A stretch of 64,000 nt of DNA, taken from contig NZ_CABPSN010000012.1 of the NCBI RefSeq assembly GCF_902459565.1, positions 1-64,000 on the forward strand. The letters run 5' to 3'. This stretch comes from Pandoraea aquatica. GTDB lineage: Bacteria; Pseudomonadota; Gammaproteobacteria; Burkholderiales; Burkholderiaceae. The translations under genes were made by a program, and so were the position numbers. Positions 34,454-42,016 of the stretch are shown piece after piece. Each line of letters opens with the position of its first letter. Within the stretch, counting starts at the first letter, position 1. The notes beneath the pieces were generated by a model, which saw only the letters and a program-made list of their open reading frames with translations, ran no database searches and was not told the origin of the DNA.

Positions 34454-35026
34454 ATGCAAGCCCCCCAACTGGAGCCAAGGTTCGTCCGCAGACTCTCGTT
34501 GTTGTGCTGCCACTGCGTCCGCAACATAGCCTACTACCGCGTCGGATTTGTCGGAGAGGACGGCACAGGCTCTCTGAAACAACCTTCGCAATTTGGCGCC
34601 ACGGTCAATGGTGACTTGCTGGATATCGCCGTTCTCGAATGGTGCAAACTATTTGCTGATCGAAACGCACGTCATCACTGGAAGCGCTTTGTGCGCGCTG
34701 ACGATGACCAGAAGCAGTTTCTTTCCGGCCTGCTGGCAGCGACCGGAATCAGTCTCGAGGACTGGAAGCGGTATTTGGATCAGATGCGTGTCTATCGAGA
34801 CAAGTTCGTTGCCCACCTAGACGACCAGCAGGTGATGAATATACCGACGCTGGACGGTGCGTTAAGCAGTACGTTCTTTCTATACGAAAACGTGCGAGCA
34901 AAGTCGCCAGATCACATCTTCAGAACGCCTCATCTGGTGCACCTTCCTGATGATCTGGAGGTCTACTATGAAGCATGTTGTGATGAAGGTCGCGCCGCTT
35001 ATGGAGCCGCACGAAATTTCGATTGA
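34454..35026 (+). CDS. HEPN/AbiU2-like hypothetical protein
   Basis: 190 aa from ATG 34454. A helical region ends in LDQMRVYRDKFVAHLDDQQV, an R-x5-H motif within the RDKxxAH context seen in HEPN and AbiU2-type proteins. Two N-terminal cysteines pairs (LSLLCCHCVRN) are odd. Such proteins act in abortive infection or its control; carriage in a putative leading region could mean an anti-defence or RNA-cleaving role. Assignment is by motif only. Confidence 0.55.
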   Translation: MQAPQLEPRFVRRLSLLCCHCVRNIAYYRVGFVGEDGTGSLKQPSQFGATVNGDLLDIAVLEWCKLFADRNARHHWKRFVRADDDQKQFLSGLLAATGISLEDWKRYLDQMRVYRDKFVAHLDDQQVMNIPTLDGALSSTFFLYENVRAKSPDHIFRTPHLVHLPDDLEVYYEACCDEGRAAYGAARNFD

Positions 35027-35046
35027 CCACAAAAAGGAAACACAAC

Positions 35047-35691
35047 ATGGCATCCCGATTGATTGAAGACTCGCCGGAAGATCAGCGCCGTGCGCAGGCC
35101 GAATGGGAGCGGGAGATACGTGAAGCAAGCGAGCGTCGGGACACCGATTATGATGCTGGCCTGCCGGCGTTGAAGCGTCTCTTCGACATTGCCCACGGCA
35201 ACAGCGGACAGTGCCGAAAGGTCGCGGCATTTCTGCTTGGGTTGTACAACGGCCAACGTTTCCCGTTTGACATGACAGACTTACGCAGCGTCGATCAGGA
35301 AATTTTTGAAGACATGCTTCTGGTGCTGCGGATGGACAGTTGCCCGCGCGCCGAGGTTCATACGTATTTCGCGAACGGCGGCCGCGCCTTCGAGCAACTT
35401 GCAAACGATTGGCAACTCCACACCAGCGCGTGGGAGCCGACCGACAAGGGAATGAGTCGTCAACGCGATGGATACATGTGCTTTATCGAGCCGACGACAA
35501 CGGACGGCCAGCTTGGCTGGCGCTGGCTTATCCAGTCCGGCGGTGGTTTGGCCTGGCGCGGTGGTAACGAAATCACGCGCGTGGCGGAGGGGCAGATCTA
35601 TTCGGCCAGCTATGGCGCTCGCTACGCCAAAGAGGCAATCGACCAGTGGTTTGAGCGCGGGGGGGAGACTCCGCATCGTGACGAAGTGTGA
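35047..35691 (+). CDS. Conserved-looking plasmid protein (DUF7673-like N-terminal domain)
   Basis: 214 aa from ATG 35047 (AAGGAAA upstream). The first half resembles DUF7673 proteins: ALKRLFDIAHGNSGQCRKVA, FLLGLYNGQRFPFDMTDLR and AEVHTYFANGGRAFEQLA. The second half is a separate unit with DGYMCFIEPTTTDGQLGWRW and SYGARYAKEAIDQWFERG. The DUF name is from memory of the pattern. Function unknown. Confidence 0.6.
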   Translation: MASRLIEDSPEDQRRAQAEWEREIREASERRDTDYDAGLPALKRLFDIAHGNSGQCRKVAAFLLGLYNGQRFPFDMTDLRSVDQEIFEDMLLVLRMDSCPRAEVHTYFANGGRAFEQLANDWQLHTSAWEPTDKGMSRQRDGYMCFIEPTTTDGQLGWRWLIQSGGGLAWRGGNEITRVAEGQIYSASYGARYAKEAIDQWFERGGETPHRDEV

Positions 35692-35708
35692 CGCGAAGGA
35701 AAAAAGCG

Positions 35709-35954
35709 ATGACGACGACCGAAGAGCAGGCAATTCTTGACCGGCAGGTCAACGATTGGACGAAGGAGCTGAAGTGGCTTGCGAGCCAGATTGCTGCGGC
35801 GAAAGGCATACCAAGCGCGATTCTGATGATCACGCCCAGGAATGAAGGTTATGAGGGCGTCGTGCCCGAACTCATTGCCGAGGATGCGCTCCAGGTCCAC
35901 CGCGACGGTTGGCCGGTAGGCTTCGAGGTCGAGATTCTCAACCGCACGGCGTAG
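35709..35954 (+). CDS. Small hypothetical protein (81 aa)
   Basis: ATG 35709, GAAGGA upstream. Helical N terminus (MTTTEEQAILDRQVNDWTKE), then beta-type ILMITPRNEGYEGVVPELIA and GFEVEILNRTA. No family recognised; same spacing and ribosome-site style as its neighbours. Confidence 0.55.
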   Translation: MTTTEEQAILDRQVNDWTKELKWLASQIAAAKGIPSAILMITPRNEGYEGVVPELIAEDALQVHRDGWPVGFEVEILNRTA

Positions 35955-35980
35955 ACGAAAAAAACGGGAGCTTTATCCCC

Positions 35981-36259
35981 ATGTTCAAGAAGAAGATAGC
36001 GCGATGGTTCGTGGACTGGACGGACAGTTGGAATCACGAATTTCACGACGCGATCGAGGCGAAGATCCGGCAGGCCTATTCCAGCACGTACAAGGATCCC
36101 GACGGCGGCAAGGTGGATCTTGGATTGATGAGCGAGCGGATGAAGGAGATGCGTGACTTCTATTATGCGAGGATGACCAATACCTCAATGTTGCTCGTCG
36201 CCGCTGCGGCTCTCGCAGTGTCGATCGTGGCATTGGTTGTCTCACTCGTCCACTCCTGA
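35981..36259 (+). CDS. Tail-anchored membrane hypothetical protein (92 aa)
   Basis: ATG 35981. Soluble part (MFKKKIARWFVDWTDSWNHE) followed by a C-terminal transmembrane helix (TSMLLVAAAALAVSIVALVV), ending SLVHS. The topology suggests inner-membrane tail anchoring. No family recognised. Confidence 0.58.
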   Translation: MFKKKIARWFVDWTDSWNHEFHDAIEAKIRQAYSSTYKDPDGGKVDLGLMSERMKEMRDFYYARMTNTSMLLVAAAALAVSIVALVVSLVHS

Positions 36260-36283
36260 AGACATAACCACCGGGAAAACTCG

Positions 36284-36541
36284 ATGAATAGGCAGATCTT
36301 TGGACGGAAGGCCGGTTCGGGCGCAGAAATGACGCTTTTGATCAGTTGCGAGGGGGCGTCGAGCGGCGGCCGCTCTGCCGACGCGGGCAGGCTTCACGAA
36401 GTTGAGGTCGCAAATACCCGACGCGCGGTGAGGGTGCTCCGCGAGAAGGGCGTCGAGGGCTATGTCATGTTCGAGAGCGATCCGGCTCGGTACGAATTTA
36501 CTCCCGACGAAGATTTCGCCTATCCGGCCGTGAGCCACTAG
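36284..36541 (+). CDS. Small hypothetical protein (85 aa)
   Basis: ATG 36284, GGGAAAAC upstream. Reads MNRQIFGRKAGSGAEMTLLI, with ARRAV-like NTRRAVRVLREKGVEGYVMF and an acidic end (YEFTPDEDFAYPAVSH). No family recognised. Confidence 0.52.
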   Translation: MNRQIFGRKAGSGAEMTLLISCEGASSGGRSADAGRLHEVEVANTRRAVRVLREKGVEGYVMFESDPARYEFTPDEDFAYPAVSH

Positions 36542-36557
36542 AAAAAAATCGACTGCT

Positions 36558-36680
36558 ATGACTGTCTCACTGACCTACGACTGGATCATTGAGCGCTTCG
36601 TCCGGCCCGGAATGCCAAGCGAGGGCGGCGGTGGTGCGCGCATGGAACAACGTCGGCCGTTAAATCGGAAAGGGTTCTAA
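36558..36680 (+). CDS. Very small ORF (40 aa)
   Basis: ATG 36558 to TAA 36680, the stop directly abutting the next start. Product MTVSLTYDWIIERFVRPGMP with a Gly-rich turn and a basic end (QRRPLNRKGF). No clear ribosome site (AAAAAAATCGACTGCT upstream), but it fills the gap between two genes exactly. Confidence 0.35.
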   Translation: MTVSLTYDWIIERFVRPGMPSEGGGGARMEQRRPLNRKGF

Positions 36681-37019
36681 ATGTCGCTTTCGCTAACGCT
36701 CGTGTTTGACAAGTATATGCGCGCACAAGACCCTGTGATTGCATCGAATCGGCTTCGAATCGATGGCGGCGAGAAGCAGCTCTGGGAGGTCGTTCAGCCG
36801 ATCACATTGCCGCTGCCGCATGGCGTCGAATGGTTTGATGAAGAAGTCGGTTTGAAGCACTACACCACAGACAAGTACGACGTCCCTTTGACGTGGGTAC
36901 CTGCGCATCTTCTCGCACCGCATCTTCGAAGTGTTGCGCAAAGTGATTGGGGGAGGGCAGTCGCGGCTTTTGTGCTTGCTCTTCCTGCCGCGACACGGGT
37001 GGTTCTCTGGTGGCACTAG
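36681..37019 (+). CDS. Hypothetical protein (112 aa)
   Basis: ATG 36681 with GGAAAGGG upstream. Reads MSLSLTLVFDKYMRAQDPVI, with ITLPLPHGVEWFDEEVGLKH, PLTWVPAHLLAPHL and a C-terminal hydrophobic VAAFVLALPAATRVVLWWH. No family recognised. Confidence 0.57.
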   Translation: MSLSLTLVFDKYMRAQDPVIASNRLRIDGGEKQLWEVVQPITLPLPHGVEWFDEEVGLKHYTTDKYDVPLTWVPAHLLAPHLRSVAQSDWGRAVAAFVLALPAATRVVLWWH

Positions 37020-37036
37020 GGTTGGAAAACACACGG

Positions 37037-37189
37037 ATGGACAAACTCAAATACAAGATTAAGGCGGCCAAAATAGCTAGGCGCCTGAAGAAGGCCCAAC
37101 GCGATTTTAAGCGCGGCGACAAACGCGCTCTAGAGCGCGTAAAGCATCATCAAGATCAACAGATACTTCACAAGCTGACGCACGGATAG
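37037..37189 (+). CDS. Small basic protein (50 aa)
   Basis: ATG 37037. Almost entirely Lys/Arg-rich helix (MDKLKYKIKAAKIARRLKKA, DFKRGDKRALERVKHHQDQQ). The strong positive charge suggests nucleic-acid binding. No family recognised. Confidence 0.5.
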   Translation: MDKLKYKIKAAKIARRLKKAQRDFKRGDKRALERVKHHQDQQILHKLTHG

Positions 37190-37198
37190 GAAAAACAA

Positions 37199-37420
37199 AT
37201 GGCCTACCACACGCTGCAAGCCTCACTGGATGTTCCAAATATGCCGGGATTCATCCAGCACGTATACGCGACTGTTGAAGTCATCATGTCGGGGGCCGGT
37301 TGGGTGTGGATCCAGGTGATCGACGGCCGGCACCACGGAAGCCATTCGGCTCCGTTTGCTTCGGAAGATTTGGCCAAGGACGATGCACTTACCGCCTTGG
37401 GCGGCGATTGCTGGCTATAG
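37199..37420 (+). CDS. Small hypothetical protein (73 aa)
   Basis: ATG 37199 with AGGAAAAAC upstream. Beta-rich (MAYHTLQASLDVPNMPGFIQ, GWVWIQVIDGRHHGSHS) with a helical end (EDLAKDDALTALGGDCWL). No family recognised. Confidence 0.55.
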   Translation: MAYHTLQASLDVPNMPGFIQHVYATVEVIMSGAGWVWIQVIDGRHHGSHSAPFASEDLAKDDALTALGGDCWL

Positions 37421-37433
37421 GAAAAATCATTCG

Positions 37434-37706
37434 ATGGAACTCCTGCAAAACCTCGTCACAGGCGCCTTTATTTGTCTTTGGCTGTTCGGCCTGTGCCACG
37501 TATTAATTGGTGGTGGCCTGACCCGCATCGGCAAGGTGACGCTTCTCTCGGTGTCCACGGCAATTGCCGTTGGAGGTCGCATGGCCGCTATCAGCCTGTT
37601 CTCCGGTGACACATCGTCAGGATTGTGGGGAGCAGGAATCTTGATCGCTGGAGTTGCCCTTATCTTTCTCGCACCGCAAAGTCTCACAGCTCGCTCCGAG
37701 CGCTAA
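37434..37706 (+). CDS. Three-helix membrane protein (90 aa)
   Basis: ATG 37434. Hydrophobic segments LVTGAFICLWLFGLCHVLIG, VTLLSVSTAIAVGGRMAAIS and GLWGAGILIAGVALIFLAPQ. The AGGAAAAA ribosome site overlaps the previous stop. Unknown role. Confidence 0.58.
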   Translation: MELLQNLVTGAFICLWLFGLCHVLIGGGLTRIGKVTLLSVSTAIAVGGRMAAISLFSGDTSSGLWGAGILIAGVALIFLAPQSLTARSER

Positions 37707-37730
37707 CACCACGGAAAAAGGACCGTACTC

Positions 37731-37922
37731 ATGACCATCGAAGAGTTGCGTAACGCCTTGAAGGATTTGCCGGCTGACCTGCAGGTGTGCATCAGCTTCA
37801 CGGACTTTCAAAACGAGGGCTCCGCCTACGAAACGCGTGATGTGCGTCTCGCCGGGCAACAGGACGCTGGCGCTGGTGAGGCGACACCTTGCTTTATCCT
37901 GGAAGCATGGGGCGGGATCTAA
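37731..37922 (+). CDS. Small acidic hypothetical protein (63 aa)
   Basis: ATG 37731. MTIEELRNALKDLPADLQVC then ISFTDFQNEGSAYETRDVRL and a C-terminal beta strand (TPCFILEAWGGI). Last gene before the toxin-antitoxin operon. Confidence 0.57.
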   Translation: MTIEELRNALKDLPADLQVCISFTDFQNEGSAYETRDVRLAGQQDAGAGEATPCFILEAWGGI

Positions 37923-38046
37923 CCTAGGAAAAGCCTCGAAGAGCCTCCCTACGAAGGCCGATCCCGTACTCCTGTCACCCGGCTAGGCCGCCATGATTCA
38001 AGTATGCCAATTTGGCTGATGGCTTTTCCCCAAATGGGCATTTATG

Positions 38047-38077
38047 CCATAATGGGTGTGCTGTATTGCCATTATGG
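38047..38077 (+). promoter_or_regulatory. Inverted-repeat operator of the Xre/RES operon
   Basis: CCATAATGG (38047-38055) and CCATTATGG (38069-38077) form a 9-bp inverted repeat, 22 bp centre to centre, ending just before the GGAGG of the antitoxin. Antitoxin autoregulation is usual for this family. Confidence 0.6.
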
Positions 38078-38088
38078 AGGAAGTGATC

Positions 38089-38586
38089 ATGGCTACCCCT
38101 CGAATCCCCGAAAAGAAACCCGCCCGGCCAGCTGCTCGGGCTGCACGGCCGCATATCGGCACCAATGGCATTGGCGCGTGGCCAGATGATCTCGCGCTTT
38201 TCATGCAGTTAGACCCGATTGCTCAAAGCCGTGAAATACGCACGGGCTTGGAATCGAACATCATCGGCCGTGTGGCTGCAGAGGTGCTCAAGACGAGCGT
38301 TCAGTCTCTGCTCGCCTATCTGCGGATTCCATCAAGTACCGTGACTCGTAAGCTGGCCGCTGGCGAGCGTCTGAGTAGCGGCGAGTCTGATCGCGTTTCG
38401 CGCGTCCTTCTTGTGCACGCGCACGCGGCAGATGTGTTCGAGAGCCGAGACATTGCCGCGCAATGGATGCAGGCCCCGCACGCTGAATTGGGAGGTGAGA
38501 GCCCGGTAGCGATGCTGGATACTCAGACCGGCTACGACGCTGTGCAGCGCATCCTTCAACGGATCGAATACGGCGTGGGTGTATGA
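38089..38586 (+). CDS. Xre/MbcA/ParS-type antitoxin
   Basis: 165 aa from ATG 38089 (GGAGG upstream; the in-frame 38056 start lies before it). The N terminus is Pro/Ala/Arg-rich, followed by an Xre-type HTH (VLKTSVQSLLAYLRIPSSTV, TRKLAAGERLSSGESDRVSR) and the toxin-binding ParS domain with DIAAQWMQAPHAELGGESPV and TQTGYDAVQRILQRIEYGV. It neutralises the RES toxin encoded next, with ATGA overlap. Confidence 0.9.
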   Translation: MATPRIPEKKPARPAARAARPHIGTNGIGAWPDDLALFMQLDPIAQSREIRTGLESNIIGRVAAEVLKTSVQSLLAYLRIPSSTVTRKLAAGERLSSGESDRVSRVLLVHAHAADVFESRDIAAQWMQAPHAELGGESPVAMLDTQTGYDAVQRILQRIEYGVGV

Positions 38587-39050
38587 AGCTATTCCGTTTG
38601 GCAAAAGACAAGCCTGGAAAGTATCGCGCTGACGATTTGAGCGGGAACGGGGCGGCCGTAGCAGGAGGCCGCTGGAATCCGATTGGCATGCCTGCGCTGT
38701 ACACAAGTCTTAACGCATCGACGGCCGTGCTCGAAGTGCGCGTGCATGCGTCCGGATTTGTCCCTGCGGCGAATTTCTTTCTCGTGGAGGTTGATATCCC
38801 TGACGAGCTGATAGACACCGGGTATGAGCCGGTGCTTCCGTCTGACTGGAATGAACTCACGATACCCACGTCCACGATCGAGATTGGTCGTCAGTGGCTG
38901 TGCGAGGCAAACTCCGTTGCGATGAAAGTGCGCTCAGTCGTCTGTCCGGCAGACTGGAACGTCATTTTGAATCCGCTTCACGTCGATTTCCGCATGGTGA
39001 CAGTAACAAGGCAGGAGCCATTTGCTCTTGACTCACGACTATTCCGATGA
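38583..39050 (+). CDS. RES-domain toxin (NAD+-degrading)
   Basis: 155 aa. RES signature: KLFRLAKDKPGKYRADDLSG, VAGGRWNPIGMPALYTSLNA (conserved Gly-Arg-Trp-Asn and Tyr) and STAVLEVRVHASG (conserved Glu). The C-terminal region has EANSVAMKVRSVVCPADWNVILNP, where the conserved Ser and Asn-Pro are present. Known RES toxins deplete NAD+. Overlaps the antitoxin stop. A complete addiction module for plasmid stability. Confidence 0.92.
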   Translation: MKLFRLAKDKPGKYRADDLSGNGAAVAGGRWNPIGMPALYTSLNASTAVLEVRVHASGFVPAANFFLVEVDIPDELIDTGYEPVLPSDWNELTIPTSTIEIGRQWLCEANSVAMKVRSVVCPADWNVILNPLHVDFRMVTVTRQEPFALDSRLFR

Positions 39051-39292
39051 GCAGAGAAGCCTTTGCTTGTCACGCCAGCAGTCTATTCCGACGACGTTGA
39101 CCTGGTCGCTCGAAGTGTTTTCAAAAACATGTGGTGGAGAGATGTCTCAAGTGGATCTTGTCGTACCGCTACGAAACCTCCAGTCAGACCGCGACTACTC
39201 AGGAAACGAGTGGGTGATCGCATACCCGCGTCGCCAGGACGGGCATCGATGAGTTGACGAGCTAAATTTTTAATCGAAGGTGGAGTGATTTG
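39051..39292 (+). other. Short intergenic region, possible micro-ORF
   Basis: 240 bp without a clear gene. A 36-codon frame (39142-39252, MSQVDLVVPLRNLQSDRD) follows GGTGGAGAG but with only 2-nt spacing. Another frame from TTG 39063 reads LVTPAVYSDDVDLVARSV. Neither is convincing. Confidence 0.3.
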
Positions 39293-39517
39293 ATGGAAGT
39301 AGAAAATGCGCGTTCGCAGACTCAACAAGAGTTTCTGCGAGACGCCATGAGTCGACTTGAGATGACGCGCTCAGCATTCGCGAAGCGGATTAGTGTCCCT
39401 GAAAAAACGCTTGATAAATGGCTCGCCCCTGCGAATACGAGCGACGCTAGATCGATGCCGGATGTAGTGTGGGCATACATCAGAGAAATATTACATTGGG
39501 ATGCTAATAAATCTTGA
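39293..39517 (+). CDS. Small helix-turn-helix-like protein (74 aa)
   Basis: ATG 39293 with GGAG 8 nt upstream. A single HTH-like domain: FLRDAMSRLEMTRSAFAKRI then VPEKTLDKWLAPANTSDARS, resembling transcription regulators of the Xre type. Its stop lies at the operator of the next gene. A regulatory role is likely but the target is unknown. Confidence 0.6.
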   Translation: MEVENARSQTQQEFLRDAMSRLEMTRSAFAKRISVPEKTLDKWLAPANTSDARSMPDVVWAYIREILHWDANKS

Positions 39518-39539
39518 TATACCCCCAATGGGGGTATAT
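39517..39539 (+). promoter_or_regulatory. C/G-run inverted-repeat operator upstream of marR
   Basis: ATATACCCCC (39517-39526), AAT, GGGGGTATAT (39530-39539): perfect 10-bp arms, 3-base centre. It lies 44 bp before the MarR start. Such palindromes fit MarR dimers; the ACCCCC/GGGGGT core also recalls metal or sulfur-responsive regulators (CsoR/BigR-type). Confidence 0.65.
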
Positions 39540-39582
39540 AGTACTCCTGTGTATTCACCACGAACTCACAGGAGTTATCGAA

Positions 39583-39999
39583 TTGGAAAAAGTCATTTCT
39601 GTTAGTGGAGCGCTTTCGCGAGTGGCAGCGGCGATGCGTCGTCAGGCTTGGGACGGTGCTATGACGCTCGGTATTACGCCGACCCAAGGCGAAGTGCTTG
39701 TGCGCTTGCTTGAGCAGAGAACGGCATTGCGCCTTGGTGAGATCGCAGAGGGCATGCGACTCACGACGCCGACACTGAGTGAAGCAGTTAAGACGCTCGT
39801 GGAAAAAGGGCTCGTGAAAAAGCTGCGCGATCGCGAGGACGCTCGAGCGGTCGCCCTCAGCCTGACGGCACGAGGCCGGAATGCCGCTAAGCGTGCAACT
39901 GCATGGCATTCGCACCTTGATCTGGTTGTTCAATCATTGAGTACCCGCGAGCGGGACGCCCTCAAGAAAGGGCTGACTGCGTTGCTCCAGCGAATCTAG
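39583..39999 (+). CDS. MarR-family transcriptional regulator
   Basis: 138 aa from TTG 39583 (AGGAG 8 nt upstream). Winged helix: TPTQGEVLVRLLEQRTALRL, EIAEGMRLTTPTLSEAVKTL, VEKGLVKKLRDREDARAVAL, the latter with the wing Asp-x-Arg. Dimerisation helices at both ends. It probably controls itself and the two genes following (gap 10 bp, then ATGA-type overlap). Confidence 0.87.
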   Translation: MEKVISVSGALSRVAAAMRRQAWDGAMTLGITPTQGEVLVRLLEQRTALRLGEIAEGMRLTTPTLSEAVKTLVEKGLVKKLRDREDARAVALSLTARGRNAAKRATAWHSHLDLVVQSLSTRERDALKKGLTALLQRI

Positions 40000-40009
40000 G
40001 GGGCGGCCC

Positions 40010-40339
40010 ATGAATCGGAGAGCAGAAGTCCCGTGCGTGGGCTATATCGACCTGGTCTTCTTTGACGGCCTGATGAATGAGGCCGTCTGTCTCGGTGGAG
40101 CCGGCTTTGTCAGCGCGTCGGAAGACGAGATGGCATGGGAGAACGTCCCCGCGTTTTCGGGATACTCCAGCTTCCAGGCTGATCGCAAGGACGCCAACGG
40201 CGACATCATCGAGGAGAAGAGTGTTTCGGCAGAGACCTGTGAGGCCTTGATGGGCCAGCCGATCAGTGATCTGATCTCGATGGGCCGCGCGAAACGGAAG
40301 GCCGAACTGGCCGGCTACACGCTTGAGGGGAAAGTATGA
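40010..40339 (+). CDS. Hypothetical protein in the MarR operon (109 aa)
   Basis: ATG 40010. MNRRAEVPCVGYIDLVFFDG then LGGAGFVSASEDEMAWENVP and SAETCEALMGQPISDLISMG. Compact alpha/beta appearance. No family recognised. Overlaps the next start by four bases. Confidence 0.58.
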   Translation: MNRRAEVPCVGYIDLVFFDGLMNEAVCLGGAGFVSASEDEMAWENVPAFSGYSSFQADRKDANGDIIEEKSVSAETCEALMGQPISDLISMGRAKRKAELAGYTLEGKV

Positions 40340-40608
40340 ATGCAACCGAGCGAAAAGAGTCCTTCCGAGCCGCGCTTGTTGCGTTGGTGAACAACCAGAT
40401 CCGATCCATCGGAATCAACCCCGAGGAAGCTGCAGCTGTATTCGCCGAAGAGGGCAGAGCTGCGCTGAATCATCTCAACTGGTTGCCTTACCCGCAACGC
40501 GCGGCGGCCGAACATTTCGTTGCGGCTGCGGCCTGTCTGAACGACGGCCGAGTGATTCCTGTACCCGGATTCGATATTCTGTTCGCTCAGAGCGACGTTG
40601 ATACCTAA
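40336..40608 (+). CDS. Hypothetical protein (90 aa)
   Basis: ATG 40336. Helical (ERKESFRAALVALVNNQIRS, SGINPEEAAAVF-like GINPEEAAAVFAEEGRAALN) with a short C-terminal strand (VIPVPGFDILFAQSDVDT). No family recognised; coupled to the previous gene. Confidence 0.57.
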   Translation: MNATERKESFRAALVALVNNQIRSIGINPEEAAAVFAEEGRAALNHLNWLPYPQRAAAEHFVAAAACLNDGRVIPVPGFDILFAQSDVDT

Positions 40609-40637
40609 ATTGAGCCTTTGGAGTCTGAGGAATCCAG

Positions 40638-41249
40638 ATGAGTTATAGGTCAGGGATGCTTTACGCGTGCAGGGTCGCGCTAGCGATTTTCCTCACCCCG
40701 GTTGCGTCCGCCAAGACTGTGCCTGAATTCTCGACGGCACAAGTCTATGCGACTTCGGTACAAGTCGAGCGATTGATGCAGAGTCCGTCATCGGTCGAGG
40801 CTGCGTTTTCCCCAGATGGTGAAGCCGAAGCGCTGGTGCTGCGTGTTATCGGATCTGCGGCGTCTTCTATTCGATTGGCCGGATATTCATTCACATCACC
40901 GAAGGTCGTTCGTCACCTTATCGATGCAAAGCGGCGTGGGGTAGACGTTGCAATCGTCATTGATGCCAAGGGTAATCTAAACTCGACGTCGGCGCAGGCG
41001 CTTAATCTGCTTGTGAACGCTGGTATTCCGGCGCGGTTGGTTGATCGATACGCAATCCATCACGACAAGTACATAGTCGTGGATGGAAAGCATGTGGAAA
41101 CTGGGTCATTCAACTTCACATCCTCGGCGGCGTCGCGAAATTCGGAGAATGTGCTGGTGATTTGGAACAATGCGGATCTCGCTGCACAATATCTACGTCA
41201 CTGGCAGAGCCGCTTCAATCAGGGCGTTGCCTATCAGTCGTCGTACTGA
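40638..41249 (+). CDS. nuc: Secreted phospholipase D-like nuclease (Nuc type)
   Basis: 203 aa with an N-terminal signal sequence (YACRVALAIFLTPVASA). PLD superfamily endonuclease: SSIRLAGYSFTSPKVVRHLI, GVDVAIVIDAKGNLNSTSA and the HKD motif IHHDKYIVVDGKHVETGSFN (H-x-K-x4-D). One HKD per chain is typical of the dimeric Nuc family, first known from conjugative plasmid pKM101. Periplasmic; role in conjugation is unclear. Confidence 0.92.
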   Translation: MSYRSGMLYACRVALAIFLTPVASAKTVPEFSTAQVYATSVQVERLMQSPSSVEAAFSPDGEAEALVLRVIGSAASSIRLAGYSFTSPKVVRHLIDAKRRGVDVAIVIDAKGNLNSTSAQALNLLVNAGIPARLVDRYAIHHDKYIVVDGKHVETGSFNFTSSAASRNSENVLVIWNNADLAAQYLRHWQSRFNQGVAYQSSY

Positions 41250-41285
41250 GTTGTCAGCGATTTGGAGAAACGACCAGGGAAGAAC

Positions 41286-41708
41286 ATGACAACCACTCAG
41301 AAGACAAAGTCCAAACCAAGTGCTGCCGAAAAGTCTTCGGTGCTCGTGCGCGGTCTCCTGCCGGATGACCTGACATGGATGGAGGCGCTTGCACTTTCTC
41401 ACGACCGGTCGTTGGAGGCCGAGTTGCGACAAGCGATCCACACCTATATCGCACCATTTCGGCTTAAGGCGGAATTTGCGGAGCGGCGAACTGGTCTCGC
41501 CCAACGCTTGCATTTCGCACACGCGACGTTTCTCGAGAAGCATCCGGACCACAGTCCCAAGCTGTCGTATCTGGCTCAGGCGATTGGTGAAGAACGTGCG
41601 GGGTCGTTGGAGAGTTGGTTTGACGGTGCTCCAGGGGCGCCATTTGGCACTCTTGAAAAGCTGGCTGATTACCTCGGCTGCTCTGCTACCTGGCTCATTC
41701 ACGGCTAA
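41286..41708 (+). CDS. DNA-binding protein combining RHH-like and HTH-like regions
   Basis: 140 aa from ATG 41286 (AGGGAAG upstream). The N-terminal region SSVLVRGLLPDDLTWMEALA, SHDRSLEAELRQAIHTYIAP looks like an Arc/FitA-type ribbon-helix-helix. The C-terminal region LSYLAQAIGEERAGSLESWF, GTLEKLADYLGCSATWLIHG looks like an Xre/lambda-repressor HTH. Having both in one small protein is unusual. Probable regulator. Confidence 0.6.
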   Translation: MTTTQKTKSKPSAAEKSSVLVRGLLPDDLTWMEALALSHDRSLEAELRQAIHTYIAPFRLKAEFAERRTGLAQRLHFAHATFLEKHPDHSPKLSYLAQAIGEERAGSLESWFDGAPGAPFGTLEKLADYLGCSATWLIHG

Positions 41709-41725
41709 TCAACGGAAAACGGCAA

Positions 41726-41941
41726 ATGACAGCTTGGAAACGGAGGGTGCGTGCTGCCGATTTTCTCTTACGCCTCGAGTCAAAGCGTATTGAGACTTGG
41801 CGCGACCTCTGGACGGCACCATTCTATGCGTGGCTCCGTCGCAGCCTGTTAAGACGAGAGCCTGCGTGGGACGTCGCCCAACGGAAGCTCGATGCGCTGC
41901 TTGAACGGCGCGATCGCATCGCGCGGCGTTTCGGGCGGTGA
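41726..41941 (+). CDS. Small basic hypothetical protein (71 aa)
   Basis: ATG 41726 with GGAAAACGG upstream. Arg/Trp-rich helices (TAWKRRVRAADFLLRLESKR, FYAWLRRSLLRREPAWDVAQ). High positive charge suggests nucleic-acid or membrane-surface binding. No family recognised. Confidence 0.52.
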   Translation: MTAWKRRVRAADFLLRLESKRIETWRDLWTAPFYAWLRRSLLRREPAWDVAQRKLDALLERRDRIARRFGR

Positions 41942-42016
41942 CCTTGAAGAAATTCGACGCACAATGTTCGATCTCCGCCTATGCTGAATTTTCCACAGCG
42001 GATGAAGGTGAGAATC

